Part shown: positions 36,524 to 46,899 of the stretch, one piece after another
Position numbering within the stretch: position 1 is the stretch's first letter
How the letters are laid out: each line of letters opens with the position of its first letter
Assembly (NCBI RefSeq): GCF_000511355.1
Contig: NC_023135.1
Location: 3,772,838-3,836,837 of the forward strand
DNA from: Leisingera methylohalidivorans DSM 14336
GTDB taxonomy: Bacteria > Pseudomonadota > Alphaproteobacteria > Rhodobacterales > Rhodobacteraceae
DNA length: 64,000 bases
Direction: 5' to 3'
Program-made: the position numbers and the translations under genes
Notes under the pieces: generated by a model
The model's database searches: none
What the model was told of the DNA's origin: nothing
Seen by the model: only the letters and a program-made list of their open reading frames with translations

Positions 36524-37759
36524 ATGTTGCAGATACCTTGGGCCGGAAATTTCAGATCGAGCCAGATGCAACGGCGAACCACAGCTCCCAACTCCTCCTC
36601 CGTTCTGCAGCCCCGCCCCAAAGGAGAGCTGCTGTGGGTGCACGCAACCACTTCTGAACGGTATCACGCGCTGTGCGATATCGGCCGCCGCCTCAAATCC
36701 CTGCGCCCGGACTTGTCAGTGCTGGCGAGCTGGGAGCCCGGACTGCGGCTTACTGGTACAGTTGGCTGCGATATTCCGATTGGCCCGCTGCCTGAAGACA
36801 CCATGGCCGAGGCCCGCGGGTTTCTGAACCATTGGCAACCCGACGCTTGCATCTGGACCGGCCCGCCGGCACGGCGGGTGCTGCTTCGGCAATTGCGCGA
36901 AAACGGCACCGGGGTGCTGCTGGCGGATCTGCTTGAGGATGAAATGCCCAACCGCGCCAGCCGCTGGCTGCCGGACCAGCGGCGGCGGCTGCTGGACGGG
37001 CTGACCTGCATCCTGACCCCCTCCAAGGCTGTACAGGCCCGGTTGATCCGGATCGGATTTCCTGCGGAGCGGGTGCAACTGGCCAGCAAGCTGCGGGTGT
37101 CGGCAGTTCCGCCCGGATGCAATGATGAGGAACTTGCCGCGATGCAGCAAACCCTGGGCAGCCGCCCGGTCTGGCTGGCCGCCCATACCAAGCTCAGCGA
37201 ACTTCCCCGTATCCTGGACGCGCATCGCACCGCCTTGCGGCTGCTGCACCGCCTGCTGCTTGTGGTCGCGCTGGAAAACAGCGCAGATCTTTCAGCAGCC
37301 CGCCGCCTGCTGCAGGACAGCGGGCTGTCCTTTGCCGATTGGGAAGACGGCGGTGAACCCGAGGACCTCACCCAGGTGCTGTTGGCGGGCAGCGAGGATT
37401 TGGGCCTGTGGTACCGCCTGTCTCCAGCCGCGCTGATCGCCAGCAGCCTGGACCCTGGGGCGCAGGGCCAATCGCCATTGGACGCCGCAGCCTTAGGCTC
37501 GGCCCTGCTTCACGGGCCGGGCATCCATGCTCACCGCGACCTTTATGAAAGACTGGCCGCGGCGGGCGCTGCCCAGCCGGTGCTGTCTCAATCGGAACTG
37601 GCCGATACAGTCGTTGCGCTTTCCGCCCCGGACAAGGCCGCCGAAATGGCACTGGCCGGCTGGCAAAGCGTCACCGAAAGCGCCGCCACAGCCGACATGT
37701 TATTGGAAAAGGCCCAGACCATGCTGGACCAGCGCGAGGAGACCGATGCGGGCACCTGA
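36524..37759 (+). CDS. WaaA-like glycosyltransferase (Kdo transferase N-terminal domain family)
   Basis: A 411-residue protein related to 3-deoxy-D-manno-octulosonic acid transferase, encoded directly before lpxK as is usual for Kdo transferases. [23 protein letters not shown] and [26 protein letters not shown] resemble the acceptor-side domain of WaaA. Family-typical nucleotide-sugar residues in the C-terminal half are hard to find, and no N-terminal membrane anchor is seen. It may be a diverged or accessory family member. Start uncertain: ATG 36524 or the better-spaced ATG 36566. It overlaps lpxK by 14 nt. Confidence 0.72.
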   Translation: MLQIPWAGNFRSSQMQRRTTAPNSSSVLQPRPKGELLWVHATTSERYHALCDIGRRLKSLRPDLSVLASWEPGLRLTGTVGCDIPIGPLPEDTMAEARGFLNHWQPDACIWTGPPARRVLLRQLRENGTGVLLADLLEDEMPNRASRWLPDQRRRLLDGLTCILTPSKAVQARLIRIGFPAERVQLASKLRVSAVPPGCNDEELAAMQQTLGSRPVWLAAHTKLSELPRILDAHRTALRLLHRLLLVVALENSADLSAARRLLQDSGLSFADWEDGGEPEDLTQVLLAGSEDLGLWYRLSPAALIASSLDPGAQGQSPLDAAALGSALLHGPGIHAHRDLYERLAAAGAAQPVLSQSELADTVVALSAPDKAAEMALAGWQSVTESAATADMLLEKAQTMLDQREETDAGT

Positions 37760-38747
37760 ATTCTGGAACAAACCGCCGGGTGATTTTGACTTCCGGTCAG
37801 CTTTGCTGGCGCCGCTTGGCTGGGTCTATGCACGCGCCACCGCTTCCCGGATAGCCAAAGGCGGCCCGGTGCGGGCTGGTGTCCCGGTGATCTGCGTTGG
37901 CAATCTGAATGCCGGCGGCACCGGCAAGACGCCCACTGTGATCTGGCTGCTGGAAACGTTGCGAAACCAAGGGCATGAACCGCATGTTGTGACCCGCGGC
38001 TATGGCGGCACGCTGGAAGGGCCAGTGCAAGTCTTCCCTGGCCGCCACAAAGCCGCGCAGACGGGGGATGAACCGCTACTTCTGGCAGCCTTTGCCGATG
38101 TATGGGTTGCCAAGGACCGTGCCGCCGGCGCACGCGCCGCAGCAGACGCAGGGGCAACCGTCATCGTACTGGATGACGGATTTCAGAACCCCGCGGTGGC
38201 CAAGGACCTGTCCCTGATCGTGGTGGACGCGCAGCAGGGCTTCGGCAATGGCCGCTGCCTGCCGGCCGGCCCGCTGCGCGAGCCGGTTGCCACTGGATTG
38301 AAGCGGGCTGACGCCGTGCTTTCGCTTGGGCCGCCGGAGGCTCAGAAAACTTTTGCGACGGGCTGGGCAAGCCATCTGCAGGGCTTGCCGCATTTCACTG
38401 GTGCGCTGCGGCCTTTGCAAACAGGGATGCCCTGGAACGGTACACGCGTTCTTGCCTTTGCCGGCATTGGCCACCCGCAGAAGTTTTTCAACACTCTGCG
38501 CGGCCTTGGTGCCGACATTGCCCGCGCCGAAGCGCTGGACGATCACCAGCCGCTTTCACCGGCGCTGATGACCCGGCTGGAGAACGAATCCAAGCTGCTG
38601 AACGCCCAGCTGGTCACAACAGAAAAAGACGCCGTCCGACTGCCGGATAGCTTCCGTTCCAAGGTCATCACCTTGCCTGTGCGGCTGCAGGTTGCTGGAG
38701 ATGAAGCGTTGAAGGAACTGCTGAAGAAGGCGGCGCCTGCCCCCTGA
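37746..38747 (+). CDS. lpxK: Tetraacyldisaccharide 4'-kinase
   Basis: A 333-residue lipid A kinase that phosphorylates the 4' position of the disaccharide precursor at the inner membrane. The P-loop is [12 protein letters not shown] (about residues 51-62), preceded by [40 protein letters not shown] and [22 protein letters not shown] are strong LpxK blocks. The start at 37746 overlaps the waaA-like gene. Together they indicate a complete lipid A late-stage block, and hence an LPS-bearing outer membrane. Confidence 0.96.
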   Translation: MRAPEFWNKPPGDFDFRSALLAPLGWVYARATASRIAKGGPVRAGVPVICVGNLNAGGTGKTPTVIWLLETLRNQGHEPHVVTRGYGGTLEGPVQVFPGRHKAAQTGDEPLLLAAFADVWVAKDRAAGARAAADAGATVIVLDDGFQNPAVAKDLSLIVVDAQQGFGNGRCLPAGPLREPVATGLKRADAVLSLGPPEAQKTFATGWASHLQGLPHFTGALRPLQTGMPWNGTRVLAFAGIGHPQKFFNTLRGLGADIARAEALDDHQPLSPALMTRLENESKLLNAQLVTTEKDAVRLPDSFRSKVITLPVRLQVAGDEALKELLKKAAPAP

Positions 38748-38856
38748 CCCTCAGCTCCAGCCGAGGCCGCCAGAAGAGCGCCTGCCCGGCATTCTCTGCC
38801 TAAAAATAAGCCCGGGCTCACCACCGAGGCTTAAAATCTTTTCCGCAGGAAACAGT

Positions 38857-39528
38857 TCAGCCTTCCAGTTCTGCGTCCAACAGCGCCTTAAAGTCTGCAT
38901 AAGACTGGTTAGAAATCTTCTCTCCGTTCAAAATAAACGACGGCGTTGACTCGATCCCGTGCTCGGTGGCGTTTTCCTGGTACCAGGCCACCAGGGTTTG
39001 CGCTTTCTCGCCATCCTGCAGGCAAGCTTCCAACTGCTCGTTCCCGATCCCCGCCAGGCGGCCGATCTTGCGCAGCTCATCTACAATCTCGGTTGCGCCG
39101 CCGGCCCGCGCCCATTCGGACTGGCCCTTGTAGATCAGATCGGAGATACCAAAAAACTTATCCGGCCCGCTGCAGCGCGCGATCATCGAGGCCCACAGCC
39201 CGTAACGGTCGAAATAGACTTCGCGGTAAATGAACTTCACCTTGCCGGTGTCAATGTAATCGGCCTTCAGTTTCTTAAAGGTCTCGTTGTGGAAATTAGC
39301 GCAATGCGGACATGTGTAGGAGGCGTATTCGATCAGAGTGACCGGAGCGTCCTCCGCCCCCAGAGTCATTTCAGCAACGGTGGTTGTGTCGACTTCGGCT
39401 TCCTGTGCAAAGGCTGCGCCTACCAACGGGCTCTGCGGCAGATTGTTCTGAGTGTTGAACCCGGACAGGGCATAACCGCCCGCTACAACCGCAACCGCGG
39501 CAAAGACACCAGACATCAGACGGGTCAT
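38857..39528 (-). CDS. DsbA-family thiol:disulfide oxidoreductase
   Basis: A 223-residue exported thioredoxin-fold protein. A signal or anchor segment occupies residues 5-22, the CPHC active site is at 73-76 (YASYTCPHCANFH), and the cis-Pro region is IESTPSFILNG. It resembles BdbD/DsbA-like DSBA oxidoreductases of alphaproteobacteria that introduce disulfides in the periplasm. Its ATG overlaps the upstream dciA stop by 4 nt. It is convergent with lpxK. Confidence 0.92.
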   Translation of the reverse strand: MTRLMSGVFAAVAVVAGGYALSGFNTQNNLPQSPLVGAAFAQEAEVDTTTVAEMTLGAEDAPVTLIEYASYTCPHCANFHNETFKKLKADYIDTGKVKFIYREVYFDRYGLWASMIARCSGPDKFFGISDLIYKGQSEWARAGGATEIVDELRKIGRLAGIGNEQLEACLQDGEKAQTLVAWYQENATEHGIESTPSFILNGEKISNQSYADFKALLDAELEG

Positions 39529-40052
39529 TTAAACCCCTTTCTTTGCGTTTTCTGTTTTGTCAGCACGTTCTGCCCCAGGCGTTCCAAGGCCGCGCGCAGA
39601 TCATCGTTTTCCACACCGGCCGCCGCTTGGCTGGCAGCCGCTGTATCCTGCGGGTCGGGCTGTCGCGGCGCTTGGACTTTGGGGGCATATTTGAATTCCA
39701 CGCGGCCGTCGGAAAATCCCGTCGGTGCCGTTTGCGTGATCCGCACCTTGGAGATGGCGTTGAAGCCATAAACCGCATTCACCCGCTCACGAAGGCGTTC
39801 TTTTTGCATTTCAAGCATTGGCGCATTGGCTCCGGTCGTCAGCACCGTCAGCGTCGCCCCAAAGGAACCGCGCCCGTAGCCAACGTTCACCGGACGCGCC
39901 ATTGCAGCGATATCCGGCCCGGCGATCTCTTCCCAATGGGTCAGCAGCCGCGACACCGCAAAACCGCGGCTTTCCCCTGCCCTGCGGATCTGCTCGTTAA
40001 GGAGCTTGGAGGTTCGTGCGAACCCGCGTGTGGTACTGCGCCTGAATGCCAT
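39525..40052 (-). CDS. DUF721 family protein (DciA-like)
   Basis: A 175-residue protein with the DUF721/DciA core: LLTHWEEIAGPDIAAMARPVNVGYG, LTVLTTGANAPMLEMQKERLRERVNAVYGFNAISKVRITQT. DciA is the ancestral bacterial loader of the replicative helicase DnaB. Its gene overlaps that of the DsbA-like protein, the pairing I would expect in Rhodobacterales. The C-terminal 50 residues are low-complexity. The ATG at 40052 is a good start. It is divergent from mutY (84-nt gap). Confidence 0.88.
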   Translation of the reverse strand: MAFRRSTTRGFARTSKLLNEQIRRAGESRGFAVSRLLTHWEEIAGPDIAAMARPVNVGYGRGSFGATLTVLTTGANAPMLEMQKERLRERVNAVYGFNAISKVRITQTAPTGFSDGRVEFKYAPKVQAPRQPDPQDTAAASQAAAGVENDDLRAALERLGQNVLTKQKTQRKGFK

Positions 40053-40136
40053 GATCTAGCTTTTGCTCGACTGCCTGCCCTATTGTAAAGAGCCGGAATG
40101 CAGGCGCCAGCCAAACCTCGAGCCAGGGAATAACGA

Positions 40137-41201
40137 ATGCGTGACTTGAACAGCAATTCCGCCGCGATGAGCGGAGACCTGCTTGCGTGGTACGACGTCC
40201 ATGCCCGCGGGATGCCCTGGCGGGTGGGGCCCGCGGAATGTACAGCAGGCAACCGCCCCGATCCATACAAGGTTTGGCTTAGCGAAGTGATGCTGCAGCA
40301 GACCACGGTGGCCGCAGTGCGGGACTATTTCCTCCGCTTTACCAGCCGTTGGCCGACTGTGTCCGATCTTGCCGCCGCGGCGGACGCCGAAGTCATGGCC
40401 GAATGGGCCGGCCTTGGCTACTATGCCCGCGCCCGCAACCTTCTGAAGTGCGCCCGTTTGGTCGCAGTCGGTTTCGGTGGAGCGTTCCCGGACAATTACG
40501 ATGACCTGCTGAAGCTGCCTGGTATCGGCCCCTACACCGCAGCCGCCATCGCCTCGATTGCGTTTAACCGCCCAGAGACCGTTCTGGATGGCAATGTGGA
40601 GCGGGTGATGGCCCGGCTGCATGACATACACGAGCCGCTTCCAGGTGTGAAACCGGTGCTAAAAGCGCACGCGGCAGAACTGACCCCGTCCCTGCGCCCC
40701 GGTGACTACGCCCAGGCGGTGATGGATCTTGGCGCCACCATCTGCACACCCCGCAACCCTGCCTGCGGCATCTGTCCTTGGCGCGAACACTGTGCTGCGC
40801 AGAACGCGGGCACTGCGGCTGAACTGCCGAAGAAGACGCCGAAAAAACCAAAACCCACCCGAAGTGGCATCGTTTACCTGGCGAAATCTGCCGACGGCAC
40901 ATGGTTGCTGGAACGGCGGCCAGACAAGGGGCTGCTAGGCGGCATGCTTGGCTGGCCCGGCTCGGAGTGGAGTGACGCCCCGTGTCCGAACCCGCCTTTT
41001 GAAGCGGATTGGCAAGAGACGGAGGGGGAAGTGCGCCACACTTTTACCCATTTCCACTTGATGCTGCGGGTGATGACGGCCGAATTGCCAGCAGGTTTCA
41101 ACCAGAACGCAGCACAGGAACTGATACCAAGCCGCGACTTCCGCCCCTCCAGCCTGCCAACGGTAATGCGCAAGGCCTTCGAGCTTTTTCAAGGCCGCTG
41201 A
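40137..41201 (+). CDS. mutY: A/G-specific adenine DNA glycosylase
   Basis: A 354-residue base-excision glycosylase that removes adenine opposite 8-oxoguanine. The catalytic Glu is in WLSEVMLQQTTVAAV, the helix-hairpin-helix is LPGIGPYTAAAI, the catalytic Asp is in VLDGNVERV, and the 4Fe-4S cluster cysteines are C-X6-C-X2-C-X5-C in TICTPRNPACGICPWREHC. The C-terminal Nudix-like MutT domain begins near RSGIVYLAK. Full length and intact. Confidence 0.97.
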   Translation: MRDLNSNSAAMSGDLLAWYDVHARGMPWRVGPAECTAGNRPDPYKVWLSEVMLQQTTVAAVRDYFLRFTSRWPTVSDLAAAADAEVMAEWAGLGYYARARNLLKCARLVAVGFGGAFPDNYDDLLKLPGIGPYTAAAIASIAFNRPETVLDGNVERVMARLHDIHEPLPGVKPVLKAHAAELTPSLRPGDYAQAVMDLGATICTPRNPACGICPWREHCAAQNAGTAAELPKKTPKKPKPTRSGIVYLAKSADGTWLLERRPDKGLLGGMLGWPGSEWSDAPCPNPPFEADWQETEGEVRHTFTHFHLMLRVMTAELPAGFNQNAAQELIPSRDFRPSSLPTVMRKAFELFQGR

Positions 41202-41286
41202 GGAACCCGGCGCCGCGCTTGGGTTTTCAGATGTTAGGTCATAGTGTCGGCGCAAACGCGCGCTGATTGAATTGGGAGACACAGGC

Positions 41287-42420
41287 ATGATCGCCCCCGA
41301 AACCCTTGCCCGATGGCAGAGTGTCCTGCCGTTCTGGATGTCTTTTTTGCTGCTGCCGCTGGTTTGGATTGCTGCTCTTCAAGGCGGCTGGGCACTGATC
41401 CTGCCGCCGTTGGTAACCTGGCATATGTTTGCAGTGCTGGACGGGGCATTCGGGTTGAACCTGGAAAACGCCGACCCGGAAACGCCGGACAGCGAGTTGA
41501 AATGGTACAAGGCACTGACCGCTGCTTGGGTACCGCTGCAATTCGTCACGCTGTTCTGGCTGATCTGGTATGTCAGCAGCGCGGAACACCTCAGTGCCTT
41601 CGAAAAATTCGCAGCCTTCTTTGGCGTTGGCGTGGTAACAGGGGCCGTTGGCATCAATTACAGCCATGAGCTGATGCACCAGTCCAGCCGGGTTGAGCGC
41701 TGGCTGGGCGACGTTCTGCTGGCGATGGTGATGTACTCCCATTTCCGGTCCGAACACCTGCTGGTGCATCATCGCTATGTCGGCACCCCGCGCGATCCGG
41801 TGACAGCCCGCTATAATGAGGGGTTCTTCCGGTTTTACCCGCGGGTGTTGCGGCAATGCTGGCAGTCCGCGTTCCGCGCCGAACGGCAGAAGCTGGAGAA
41901 GAAGAACCGCCCCTGGACCGACCGTTCGAATCCGTTCTTCCGGTATTGGGCGCTGCAGGCAGCCATGCTGTTGCTGGCGCTGATGCTGGGCGGGCTGACC
42001 GGCGCCTTGCTGTTCTTGGTGCAGGCCGGCGTCGCAATCTGGCAGCTGGAGGTGGTCAACTATGTCGAACACTACGGACTGACCCGCAAGCATCTTGGCG
42101 ATGGAAAATACGAACCCGTGCAGCCGCGCCATTCCTGGAATGCAGCGCATAAGGCATCGAACTGGCTTCTGATCAACCTGCAACGCCATTCGGATCATCA
42201 TTACAAACCGAACCGCCGCTTTCCACTGCTGCAGAACTATACTGAAGCTGACGCGCCGCAGCTGCCTTATGGCTACCCGGTGATGACTGTCGCTGCGATG
42301 ATCCCGCCCTTGTGGCGCCGGGTGATGAACCCGCGGGTGCGGCGCTGGCGGCAGACGTATTACCCCGAGATCACTGATTGGCACGCCTACAACAAAGCGC
42401 AGAATCCGGTGCCCCGATAA
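41287..42420 (+). CDS. alkB: Alkane 1-monooxygenase (AlkB family)
   Basis: A 377-residue integral-membrane diiron hydroxylase that oxidises the terminal methyl of alkanes. The His boxes are HELMHQ, HLLVHHRYVG and LQRHSDHHYKPNR, plus NYVEHYG, set among about six membrane helices. Electrons would come from a rubredoxin, but no rubredoxin or rubredoxin reductase gene is nearby and no fused rubredoxin domain is present. It begins 85 nt after mutY and ends 2 nt before the converging cyclase gene. A related fatty-acid or other membrane hydroxylase is possible. Confidence 0.92.
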   Translation: MIAPETLARWQSVLPFWMSFLLLPLVWIAALQGGWALILPPLVTWHMFAVLDGAFGLNLENADPETPDSELKWYKALTAAWVPLQFVTLFWLIWYVSSAEHLSAFEKFAAFFGVGVVTGAVGINYSHELMHQSSRVERWLGDVLLAMVMYSHFRSEHLLVHHRYVGTPRDPVTARYNEGFFRFYPRVLRQCWQSAFRAERQKLEKKNRPWTDRSNPFFRYWALQAAMLLLALMLGGLTGALLFLVQAGVAIWQLEVVNYVEHYGLTRKHLGDGKYEPVQPRHSWNAAHKASNWLLINLQRHSDHHYKPNRRFPLLQNYTEADAPQLPYGYPVMTVAAMIPPLWRRVMNPRVRRWRQTYYPEITDWHAYNKAQNPVPR

Positions 42421-42422
42421 CC

Positions 42423-43811
42423 TTAAGTCCAGGCCAGAACCGTCATCGGCTGATCTAGTCCGCGCACCTCCTGATCCGGGTGCCGGACGTTGCCGTCCAG
42501 CAGATCCAGGCCTGCCTGCTCCGTCCTCACTTGCGCGGCCAGCGCTTCGCTGATCACAATCCCGGCCTGCAGCTTGCGGGTCAGGTTTTCCAGACGGGCG
42601 GCGATGTTCACCGTCATACCCAGCACCGCAAACTCCAGCCGGTTGGAACCAATGTCGCCCAGCAGCGCTTCGCCACAGTGAACGCCGATCCCGGCGCGGA
42701 TCTCCAGTTTGCCCTGGCGGGCGCGTTCCCCGTTCCATGCCATCAGCGAGTCGCGCATCGAATGGGCACAGGCCAGTGCATTGGTGGCATCTTGCCGGCC
42801 AGCAACCGGCGTTCCAAAAGTCGCCATCAGCCCGTCGCCCAGGTATTTGTCCAGCGTGCCGTGATGACGGAACACCTCCCGCTCCATCCGGACGTGAAAT
42901 TCCCGCAGGAGGTCAATCACCAATCGCGGGTTCATCCCTGAAGACAGCCTGGTAAAGCCAACAATATCGGTGAACAGCACCGCCACATTCTCGCTGCGTA
43001 CCTGCTTCAGCAGGCTCGTCGTTCTGTGACAGCTGGTCCACCACATTAGGCGAGAAATAGCGCGACAGATTGGCCCGTTCCCGCTCCAGGCTGGCGTTGC
43101 TCCTCAGCAGCGCGTTGAACCGGCGCACCGAAAAGCCCAGCGTCACCGCCACCAGCACGAAGACCACGGCCTCTTGCACCCGCAACTGAATCACAAAATT
43201 ATTGGGGTCAAAAAATTCCGCCAGCTCTGGATCCAAGTCAAGCACTTCGGCCACAGCTTCCGAAAGGCCGGAAACCGGGGCGGAAAACCACCAAGCGAGC
43301 GCCAGCGCACTGAGCCACATTGCAGCCATCCAATTGCCGATCGCAATCACTGTGCGCCAAGAATAAGCCATCGTGCCTGCGGCCAGGATGATAAAGAAAT
43401 ATTGAAAGTTATCGAATCGGTACAGCATCGCCACCGGCATTTCGCGGGCGTCAAATGGGTTGGGCACGACCAGCGCAAAGGTCATGATCGCAAGGTCAAG
43501 AAAGATAAGGAATAGTTCCAGGCGTGACCGGCCGACTTTGCCAGTGCGGCTAATGAACCAGCCATTGAGGCACAACAGCGCCAGAAGGCCGTGATAGTAG
43601 AGAACGCTCCAATGCGGGTTCAGGAAGACGATGAAAACCGCGATCAGGGGCAATGCAATCCACCGGGCCCTTACCGCCAGCTGCAGCCCCCGCCGTTTGT
43701 GCGCATCCAGCGCAGCCTCTGCAAATCTGTATTCCGTTTCAGAAATCTGCGGCCTTTGCTTGCTGCCGCCTGGGGCGCATGTCGCCCGGGTACTAACGCG
43801 GTATCGGTCAT
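42423..43811 (-). pseudogene. Class III adenylate/guanylate cyclase gene with two frameshifts
   Basis: Originally a membrane-bound class III nucleotide cyclase. The natural start is probably the ATG at 43811 (AAGGG upstream; MTDTALVPGRHAPQ). The frame then shifts by about -1 between roughly 43775 and 43730, since the membrane part (ISETEYRFAEAALDAHKRRGLQLAVRARWIALPLIAVF and six helices) reads in another frame with no start codon. A second shift (+1, near 43010-43015) separates NVVDQLSQNDEP from LKQVRSENVAVLFTDIVGFTRLSSG, the cyclase domain. The cyclase core (FTDIVGFT, LGDGLMATFG, LEFAVLGMTVNIAARLE) is otherwise well preserved, which suggests recent decay or sequencing errors. As read, no full product is made. 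Confidence 0.8.
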
Positions 43812-43901
43812 GGTTTTCCCTTTCCGCTGGATGCCGCGGCTAACGAACTCCAGATTAGTGCTGCGCCTCTAGCAGGGATTAGCGCATCAGGCCGCAATAG
43901 C

Positions 43902-43928
43902 AAAAAACCCCGCCTGTTTCAGGCGGGG
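43902..43928 (-). terminator. Intrinsic terminator of ccrM
   Basis: On the minus strand, a 9-bp stem CCCCGCCTG/CAGGCGGGG (43908-43916 and 43920-43928) with a 3-nt loop is followed by TTTTTT. It lies 70 nt after the ccrM stop and just before the cyclase pseudogene start. Confidence 0.9.
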
Positions 43929-43997
43929 CAAGGTGTGCACCCGTGCAACATACACAGGCACCTGCAATAGGTTTCACGTTCAGAAAAGCCCTGAGAC

Positions 43998-45110
<1,113 letters not shown>

Positions 45111-45156
45111 TCATAACCGCGGCGCATTTTTGCGCTCATTAGGTTGTCCACAGGAT

Positions 45157-45172
45157 GAGTCATCGCGGATTC
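45157..45172. promoter_or_regulatory. Pair of GANTC sites upstream of ccrM
   Basis: GAGTC (45157-45161) and GATTC (45168-45172) are two CcrM target sites 11 bp apart in the 107-nt gap between rnhB and ccrM. In Caulobacter two GANTC sites near the ccrM promoter contribute to methylation-dependent shut-off; a parallel role is inferred here. Confidence 0.5.
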
Positions 45173-45208
45173 GAGGTCAATTTGTTTATTAGAACAACAC
45201 CCTACGGT

Positions 45209-45826
45209 TCACTCTTGATACAAGATGTTGTGTACGGGTTTGAAGGACCGCCGATGATGTGGGGTCACGCCTAGATCAACTAGCGCCTCGCGGTGCTGTT
45301 TCGAGGGGTAGCCTGCATTTTTCTCCCAGCCATATCCCGGAAACTGTTGCGCCAAATCCACCATGACCCTGTCACGCACTTGTTTGGCGATGATCGACGC
45401 CGCCGCAATGGAGACTGATTTGGCATCTCCCTTGACCACTGCCTCTGCAGGCAGGCTCAATCCTTTTGGGATCAGGTTGCCATCAATCAGCAGATAATCA
45501 GGCGCCGGATCAAGTGCGGCCACCGCGCGTTCCATCGCCAGATGCGAGGCACGTAAAATGTTCAGGGTATCAATCTCTTCGACCGATGCATGCGCGACGG
45601 ACACCTGACCAGCGGTCAGAATTTTTCCTTCCAGCTCTTCGCGTTTTCGCAAACTGAGTTTTTTGGAATCGTTGAGCCCCTCTGGAATGGCTGAGATGTC
45701 CAGCACCACCGCTGCGGCGGTGACCGGCCCGGCCAGCGGGCCGCGTCCCACCTCGTCCACTCCGGCTATTCTCAGGAATCCTTGGGCAAGGGCGGCATCT
45801 TCCAGGCTGTAGTCAGGTTTTGTCAT
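45209..45826 (-). CDS. rnhB: Ribonuclease HII
   Basis: A 205-residue RNase HII that nicks RNA-DNA hybrids and removes misincorporated ribonucleotides. The GVDEVGRGPLAGPV block carries the first Asp-Glu pair; NDSKKLSLRKRE, LLIDGNLIP and AAASIIAKQVRDRVM complete the active site. It lies upstream of ccrM on the same strand, an arrangement I recall from other alphaproteobacteria. Start at 45826 (MTKPDYSLEDAALAQG). Confidence 0.96.
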   Translation of the reverse strand: MTKPDYSLEDAALAQGFLRIAGVDEVGRGPLAGPVTAAAVVLDISAIPEGLNDSKKLSLRKREELEGKILTAGQVSVAHASVEEIDTLNILRASHLAMERAVAALDPAPDYLLIDGNLIPKGLSLPAEAVVKGDAKSVSIAAASIIAKQVRDRVMVDLAQQFPGYGWEKNAGYPSKQHREALVDLGVTPHHRRSFKPVHNILYQE

Positions 45827-45867
45827 GCCAATGAGAAAGCCAATTCAGGGCCGAATTTCAACCCGCC

Positions 45868-45890
45868 AAAAAAAGGGGGCCAAAGCCCCC
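45868..45890 (-). terminator. Intrinsic terminator of the His-rich secreted protein gene
   Basis: On the minus strand GGGGGC-TTTG-GCCCCC is followed by TTTTTTT (complement of 45868-45874). It separates this gene from rnhB. Confidence 0.9.
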
Positions 45891-45920
45891 AAGTTGCTGC
45901 TGCCCGAAAGCGGAGTGTCG

Positions 45921-46436
45921 TTAGCGGTTGACCATCCGGTAGCCATGCTGGTTCAGACAGCGGGGTTTGTAACCCGTGTGGTTGCGGTTGCCGTTCCAGA
46001 AGGTCACCTTGCAGGCCCGCGGCAGATTCTGTGTGTACCCGTAATTACGGTCGAGACAGCCTTTGCCGGCCAGCGGATAGTTACGGCTGTAGCGCGGGAA
46101 GTACCGGACACACTGCGCTGGCAAGTCATAGCGGTGCAGCCGCGGCGGCAGCGGCTTCACATGCCCGCCATAACGTTTGTGCGAATTGTGCCTGTGATCG
46201 CCATGCCCATGGCCGCGCGGCGGATTGTAGGTCCGGGTTACTGTGTGGTCGTCGTCTTTCCTCGCATCATTGATTGCAGCGCCAAGGATCCCAAGCAGGG
46301 CCATGCCTGCAATGAACTTGGCGACATCCTCGTCTGCGCGGGCAGGCGCTGCCGAGAAACCGGTAATGGCGATTGAGGCTGCCACAATAAGTGCGATGAA
46401 TTTGCGGTGCGGCTGGGAACCTTGTGTCTGGGCCAT
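45921..46436 (-). CDS. Secreted His/Arg-rich hypothetical protein
   Basis: A 171-residue protein I cannot assign. An N-terminal hydrophobic signal (FIALIVAASIAITGF, cleavage near ARA|DE) precedes a short Ala/Gly hydrophobic stretch, a histidine-rich stretch (RGHGHGDHRHNSHKRYGGH, roughly residues 73-91), and a C-terminal part with four cysteines (in PAQCVRYF, GKGCLDR, RACKVTF and PRCLNQ) that could form disulfides. The His cluster hints at metal binding. It is a single-gene unit with its own terminator, divergent from the next gene. Confidence 0.7.
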   Translation of the reverse strand: MAQTQGSQPHRKFIALIVAASIAITGFSAAPARADEDVAKFIAGMALLGILGAAINDARKDDDHTVTRTYNPPRGHGHGDHRHNSHKRYGGHVKPLPPRLHRYDLPAQCVRYFPRYSRNYPLAGKGCLDRNYGYTQNLPRACKVTFWNGNRNHTGYKPRCLNQHGYRMVNR

Positions 46437-46605
46437 TGCGGGACCTTTCTATTGATTGCCGGATGCGCAGCCTGTGCGCTTGGATGTCTCCAACCTGTCC
46501 CCAGCCCCTTCAGACAGGCAATATCGGCCGCTTGTTATCGGATATCAGCGGTCTCAACTCCCTGCGGTTATTGAATTTCAAGGTCCGCCGCCGCAGGATG
46601 CCCGT

Positions 46606-46899
46606 ATGAAACAGAACCTCCTGATCCCCGCACTTGCAGCTGCCCTTCTGGCGCTGTCCACGCCAGCCCAAGCGGCTGATTGCTATGCCGATTACAAGGC
46701 CAAGCAGGACAACCCGCTGCGCCTGCACTACGGTGTGATCCAGCTCTCCGGCCCCTGCAAGAAACAGGCCGCGCGGGGCGAGATCCAGGCCCGTATTGCG
46801 CCCGGCGGCTGGAAGCTTTTAAATGTCCTGTCCGTATTCGGCCCCGAAGGCCTGCAGCAAAGGAAGGCCAATGCCGGATCCTATTATCTCCGTTTCTGA
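46606..46899 (+). CDS. Small secreted hypothetical protein
   Basis: A 97-residue protein with a clean signal peptide (MKQNLLIPALAAALLALSTPAQA) and a mature part of about 73 residues with two Cys (ADCYADYKAKQ and SGPCKKQAA), likely one disulfide. The motif ADCYADYKAKQDNPLRLHYGVI is not one I can place in a named family. Its 3' end overlaps the start of the next gene by 29 nt, so the two are probably translated from one message. An envelope role for the pair is plausible. Confidence 0.72.
   Translation: MKQNLLIPALAAALLALSTPAQAADCYADYKAKQDNPLRLHYGVIQLSGPCKKQAARGEIQARIAPGGWKLLNVLSVFGPEGLQQRKANAGSYYLRF

Noticed and set aside
45144..45152. DnaA-box-like TTGTCCACA near ccrM
   Set aside because: Single copy with a mismatch at a conserved position; not enough to call an origin or DnaA control.
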